Source: Clostridia bacterium
Lineage (GTDB): Bacteria; Bacillota; Clostridia; Oscillospirales; Acutalibacteraceae
Reading direction: 5' to 3'
NCBI GenBank assembly: GCA_017935325.1
Contig: JAGBHV010000079.1
Span: 1-32,797 of the forward strand
DNA length: 32,797 bases
Shown: piece by piece, positions 31,291 to 32,797 of the stretch
Position numbering within the stretch: position 1 is the stretch's first letter
Layout: every line of letters starts with the position of its first letter
Made by a program: the position numbers and the translations under genes
Notes under the pieces: model-generated
The model's input: only the letters and a program-made list of their open reading frames with translations
The model's database searches: none
Told to the model about the DNA's origin: nothing

Positions 31291-32336
31291 CTCTTACACT
31301 TTAAAAAATTTATTATTATCAACACAAGAGCTGCAAAACCCAGATATCCGAAAACGGGATAAATGAATCCGATAAGGTCAGAAAATCCTACAAGGCTCAT
31401 AACAAACGCTGCAAGGCACATCGCAGGCACAGTAATAAAGCGTTTTTTCTTCAGATTTTCTTTTTTGATTTCCATATAGGTCATAAGCGCCACAACGCTT
31501 GAAAGAGATGTCCCGAGCATTCCGCCGAAAAGCAGAAAAGCGTAAACATAACCGAGAATGGGATTTAATTTCTGTGCCACAAACAACATAGGAAGTTCAG
31601 CATTTATACTTTGAGAGAACACTCCTGTTACAAGAAGAATGCCAAGGGCAATCACGAACAAAAGCACTCCGCCCAATGCAACTCCCGAAAAAACTGTTTT
31701 TTTGTTTTTAACTTTATCTCCGAGAGGTGTCAGTATTCCGATTGAACCGAATATATTATACGAAACAAAGGCAAAAGCGCTCAGAAGCCAATTGGAAAGC
31801 AGAGGATTTTTACCGTCTGCCGCCGATGTGATTTCAGGTAAGCCGTTTTTTGAAAGTGTAAAAATACATATTCCTGCAGTAACTGCCACAAGCACGGGAA
31901 CGAAGAAAGAGAAAACGCCCACCATTGCGCCTATTCCTTTCAGTGCAAGTAATGCAACCACAGCACAGAAAATAAGCGAGCCTGCCCATTCAGGCAAAGC
32001 AAAAACCTCATTAAAAAGCGCCGCCGCACCGGCCGTCATAATTACAAAAATCCCAAAAAGGAACAATTCCTGCAGAAAAGCGAAAATGCCTTGCAGAACA
32101 GCATTTTTCTGCGGAATAATTATTTTGTCCATTTCCGATATCCCCGTTTTCATTGCAAGGCGGATTAAAATTATTCCGAAGACAACCTGCAGAGCAACCG
32201 CCACAACAAGACCTATGTAACCTACAAAGCCGAAAGAGGAAAAGAACTGCCATAATTCCTGTCCCGAAACATACCCTGCACCGAGAAAGCATCCTGCAAA
32301 AGTCATACATAACGTAAGTGAATTGATTTTTTTCAT
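31278..32336 (-). CDS. YkvI family membrane transporter-like protein
   Basis: Integral membrane protein of 352 residues with about ten spans, resembling the YkvI family, distant relatives of the APC/NSS secondary transporters. Seen: the N-terminal FAGCFLGAGYVSGQELWQFF, the unwound-helix GxGxxSGQE pattern of these families, and NIFGSIGILTPLGD in the middle. I chose the ATG at 32336, which starts KKINSLTL; the longer frame runs into leader sequence. The likely role is sodium-coupled or proton-coupled uptake of a small molecule, but the substrate is unknown. No terminator is seen before recJ, and no convincing promoter upstream. Confidence 0.7.
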   Translation of the reverse strand: MKKINSLTLCMTFAGCFLGAGYVSGQELWQFFSSFGFVGYIGLVVAVALQVVFGIILIRLAMKTGISEMDKIIIPQKNAVLQGIFAFLQELFLFGIFVIMTAGAAALFNEVFALPEWAGSLIFCAVVALLALKGIGAMVGVFSFFVPVLVAVTAGICIFTLSKNGLPEITSAADGKNPLLSNWLLSAFAFVSYNIFGSIGILTPLGDKVKNKKTVFSGVALGGVLLFVIALGILLVTGVFSQSINAELPMLFVAQKLNPILGYVYAFLLFGGMLGTSLSSVVALMTYMEIKKENLKKKRFITVPAMCLAAFVMSLVGFSDLIGFIYPVFGYLGFAALVLIIINFLKCKSCTK

Positions 32337-32445
32337 TTCCACACCACCAATATTTAATAATAACACATTATTCTATGAAAATCCAGCAGTAATGGTACAA
32401 AAACACAGTTACAACCCACATCGTAAAAGTTTTCAATTATAATTT

Positions 32446-32551
32446 GAATGCAAAGTGCATAGTGCAGAGTGCAAAATTGCGGGTAGGCAAAGCCCACACC
32501 CAAACATAATAGCGTCGCAGACCCGAAACTCTGCATTTTGCATTCTGCATT
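32446..32551. repeat. About 110-bp foldback repeat, copy B
   Basis: Same orientation and near-identical core as 281-393, preceded by an 11 of 12 match to the AAATTATAATTT palindrome (32435-32445). Compared with copy A it lacks a short segment near the right end. The central stretch from GCAAAATTGCGGG to CGCAGACCCGAA is almost unchanged. Confidence 0.8.
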
Positions 32552-32581
32552 CTACACTAAATTATAATTTTCAACGAAAAA

Positions 32582-32640
32582 TCCCCTCAGTCAGAATCGC
32601 AGATTCTGACAGCTTCCCTTGCATTTTCAAGGGGAGCCTA
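32582..32640. repeat. Hairpin repeat module with GTCAGAATC stem
   Basis: A perfect 9-bp stem GTCAGAATC (32590-32598) with GATTCTGAC (32602-32610), 3-base loop, plus terminal TCCCCT (32582-32587) complementary to AGGGGA (32630-32635). The layout matches intergenic elements often seen in Clostridia; naming is by resemblance only. It is flanked on both sides by AAATTATAATTT (32559-32570, 32659-32670). Confidence 0.65.
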
Positions 32641-32678
32641 TAGCCTGAATATACGGATAAATTATAATTTGTCGTTAA

Positions 32679-32731
32679 CATTTCCAAACGTGTCATTCTC
32701 GAGCGACAGCGAAGAATCTCGTTTGGAAATG
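32679..32731. repeat. Hairpin repeat with 12-bp perfect stem, core in plus orientation
   Basis: CATTTCCAAACG (32679-32690) is perfectly complementary to CGTTTGGAAATG (32720-32731). The enclosed core runs TGTCATTCTCGAGCGACAGC then GAAGAATCTC. Confidence 0.8.
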
Positions 32732-32740
32732 CTTTATGTG

Positions 32741-32792
32741 TTGCCATTTTGAGATCCTTCGCTTTCGCTCAAGGATGACAGCAAAATGGCAA
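32741..32792. repeat. Hairpin repeat with 11-bp perfect stem, core in minus orientation
   Basis: TTGCCATTTTG (32741-32751) is perfectly complementary to CAAAATGGCAA (32782-32792). On the minus strand the enclosed core reads TGTCATCCTTGAGCGAAAGC then GAAGGATCTC, nearly the same as the core of the adjacent 32679-32731 element but inverted. Confidence 0.8.
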
Positions 32793-32797
32793 GGTTA

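Larger units (their letters stand above)
32337..32797. other. Gene-free region of hairpin repeats
   Basis: No credible gene is seen. Bases 32337-32434 hold the leader of the ykvI-like gene. Beyond that, the region is built of repeat modules (32446-32551, 32582-32640, 32679-32731, 32741-32792), several bordered by AAATTATAATTT. Confidence 0.8.

Noticed and set aside
31639..32220. Plus-strand open frame of 193 codons
   Set aside because: Antisense to the YkvI-like transporter gene, low-complexity Ala/Thr/Pro/Lys composition, no ribosome binding site.
32435..32797. Possible CRISPR array, given several repeats in a short space
   Set aside because: Modules differ in sequence and length, spacing is irregular, and no cas gene is present.

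Overview
The window looks like chromosome of an endospore-forming, Gram-positive, low-to-moderate GC Clostridia member (Oscillospiraceae/Ruminococcaceae-like). The evidence is the yabP-yabQ-divIC sporulation and division cluster, HemZ, a DUF1858 protein, a SpoVB/MurJ-type flippase, teichoic-acid genes and many AGGAGG-like ribosome binding sites. I recognise 36 protein genes; 35 are on the minus strand and one (mecA, 10427-10966) is on the plus strand. I see no rRNA, tRNA, CRISPR array, transposase or phage gene.

Layout, left to right (transcription of minus-strand genes runs right to left). 1-460: gene-free, packed with short hairpin repeats. 462-3121: patatin-like phospholipase, an endonuclease/exonuclease/phosphatase protein and an MgtC/SapB protein. 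3270-8122: a tight unit tarI-tarJ-glycerophosphotransferase-dnaA-maf, with a strong promoter before tarI and a terminator after maf. 8205-10316: GH13 glucan hydrolase and a small membrane protein. 10427-10966: mecA-like adaptor, convergent with rpe. 10983-15362: a unit with its own promoter encoding a zinc-ribbon/TPR membrane protein, three uncharacterised multi-spanning membrane proteins (one DUF5058-like) and rpe. 15474-18328: trmN6, rsmI and two uncharacterised membrane/secreted proteins. 18432-31228: a long colinear run in transcription order recJ, rel, dtd, MBL hydrolase, hemZ, nucleoside kinase, flippase, mazG, hup, rqcP, yabP, yabQ, divIC, S1 protein, DUF1858, closed by a strong terminator. 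31278-32336: YkvI-like transporter. 32340-32797: hairpin repeats again, including a second copy of one element found at the left end.

The long run combines the stringent response (Rel), DNA repair (RecJ), tRNA and nucleotide quality control (Dtd, MazG), ribosome-associated quality control (RqcP), cell-envelope flipping, cortex/sporulation proteins and a division protein. It resembles the Bacillus subtilis yabM-yabN-yabO-yabP-yabQ-divIC-yabR order with hup inserted.

Most of the window is ordinary core genome. The points most worth a second look are: dnaA embedded in a CDP-ribitol/teichoic-acid operon without dnaN; a hairpin that overlaps the yabP ribosome binding site; the uncharacterised TPR/zinc-ribbon plus DUF5058-like membrane cluster; and the end-region repeats, where one conserved core is carried in opposite orientations inside two different perfect stems and a 12-bp AT palindrome recurs at module borders. 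Start codons were chosen by ribosome binding site spacing, so several coding regions begin downstream of the longest possible ORF. All family assignments come from reading motifs by eye; no database search was run.
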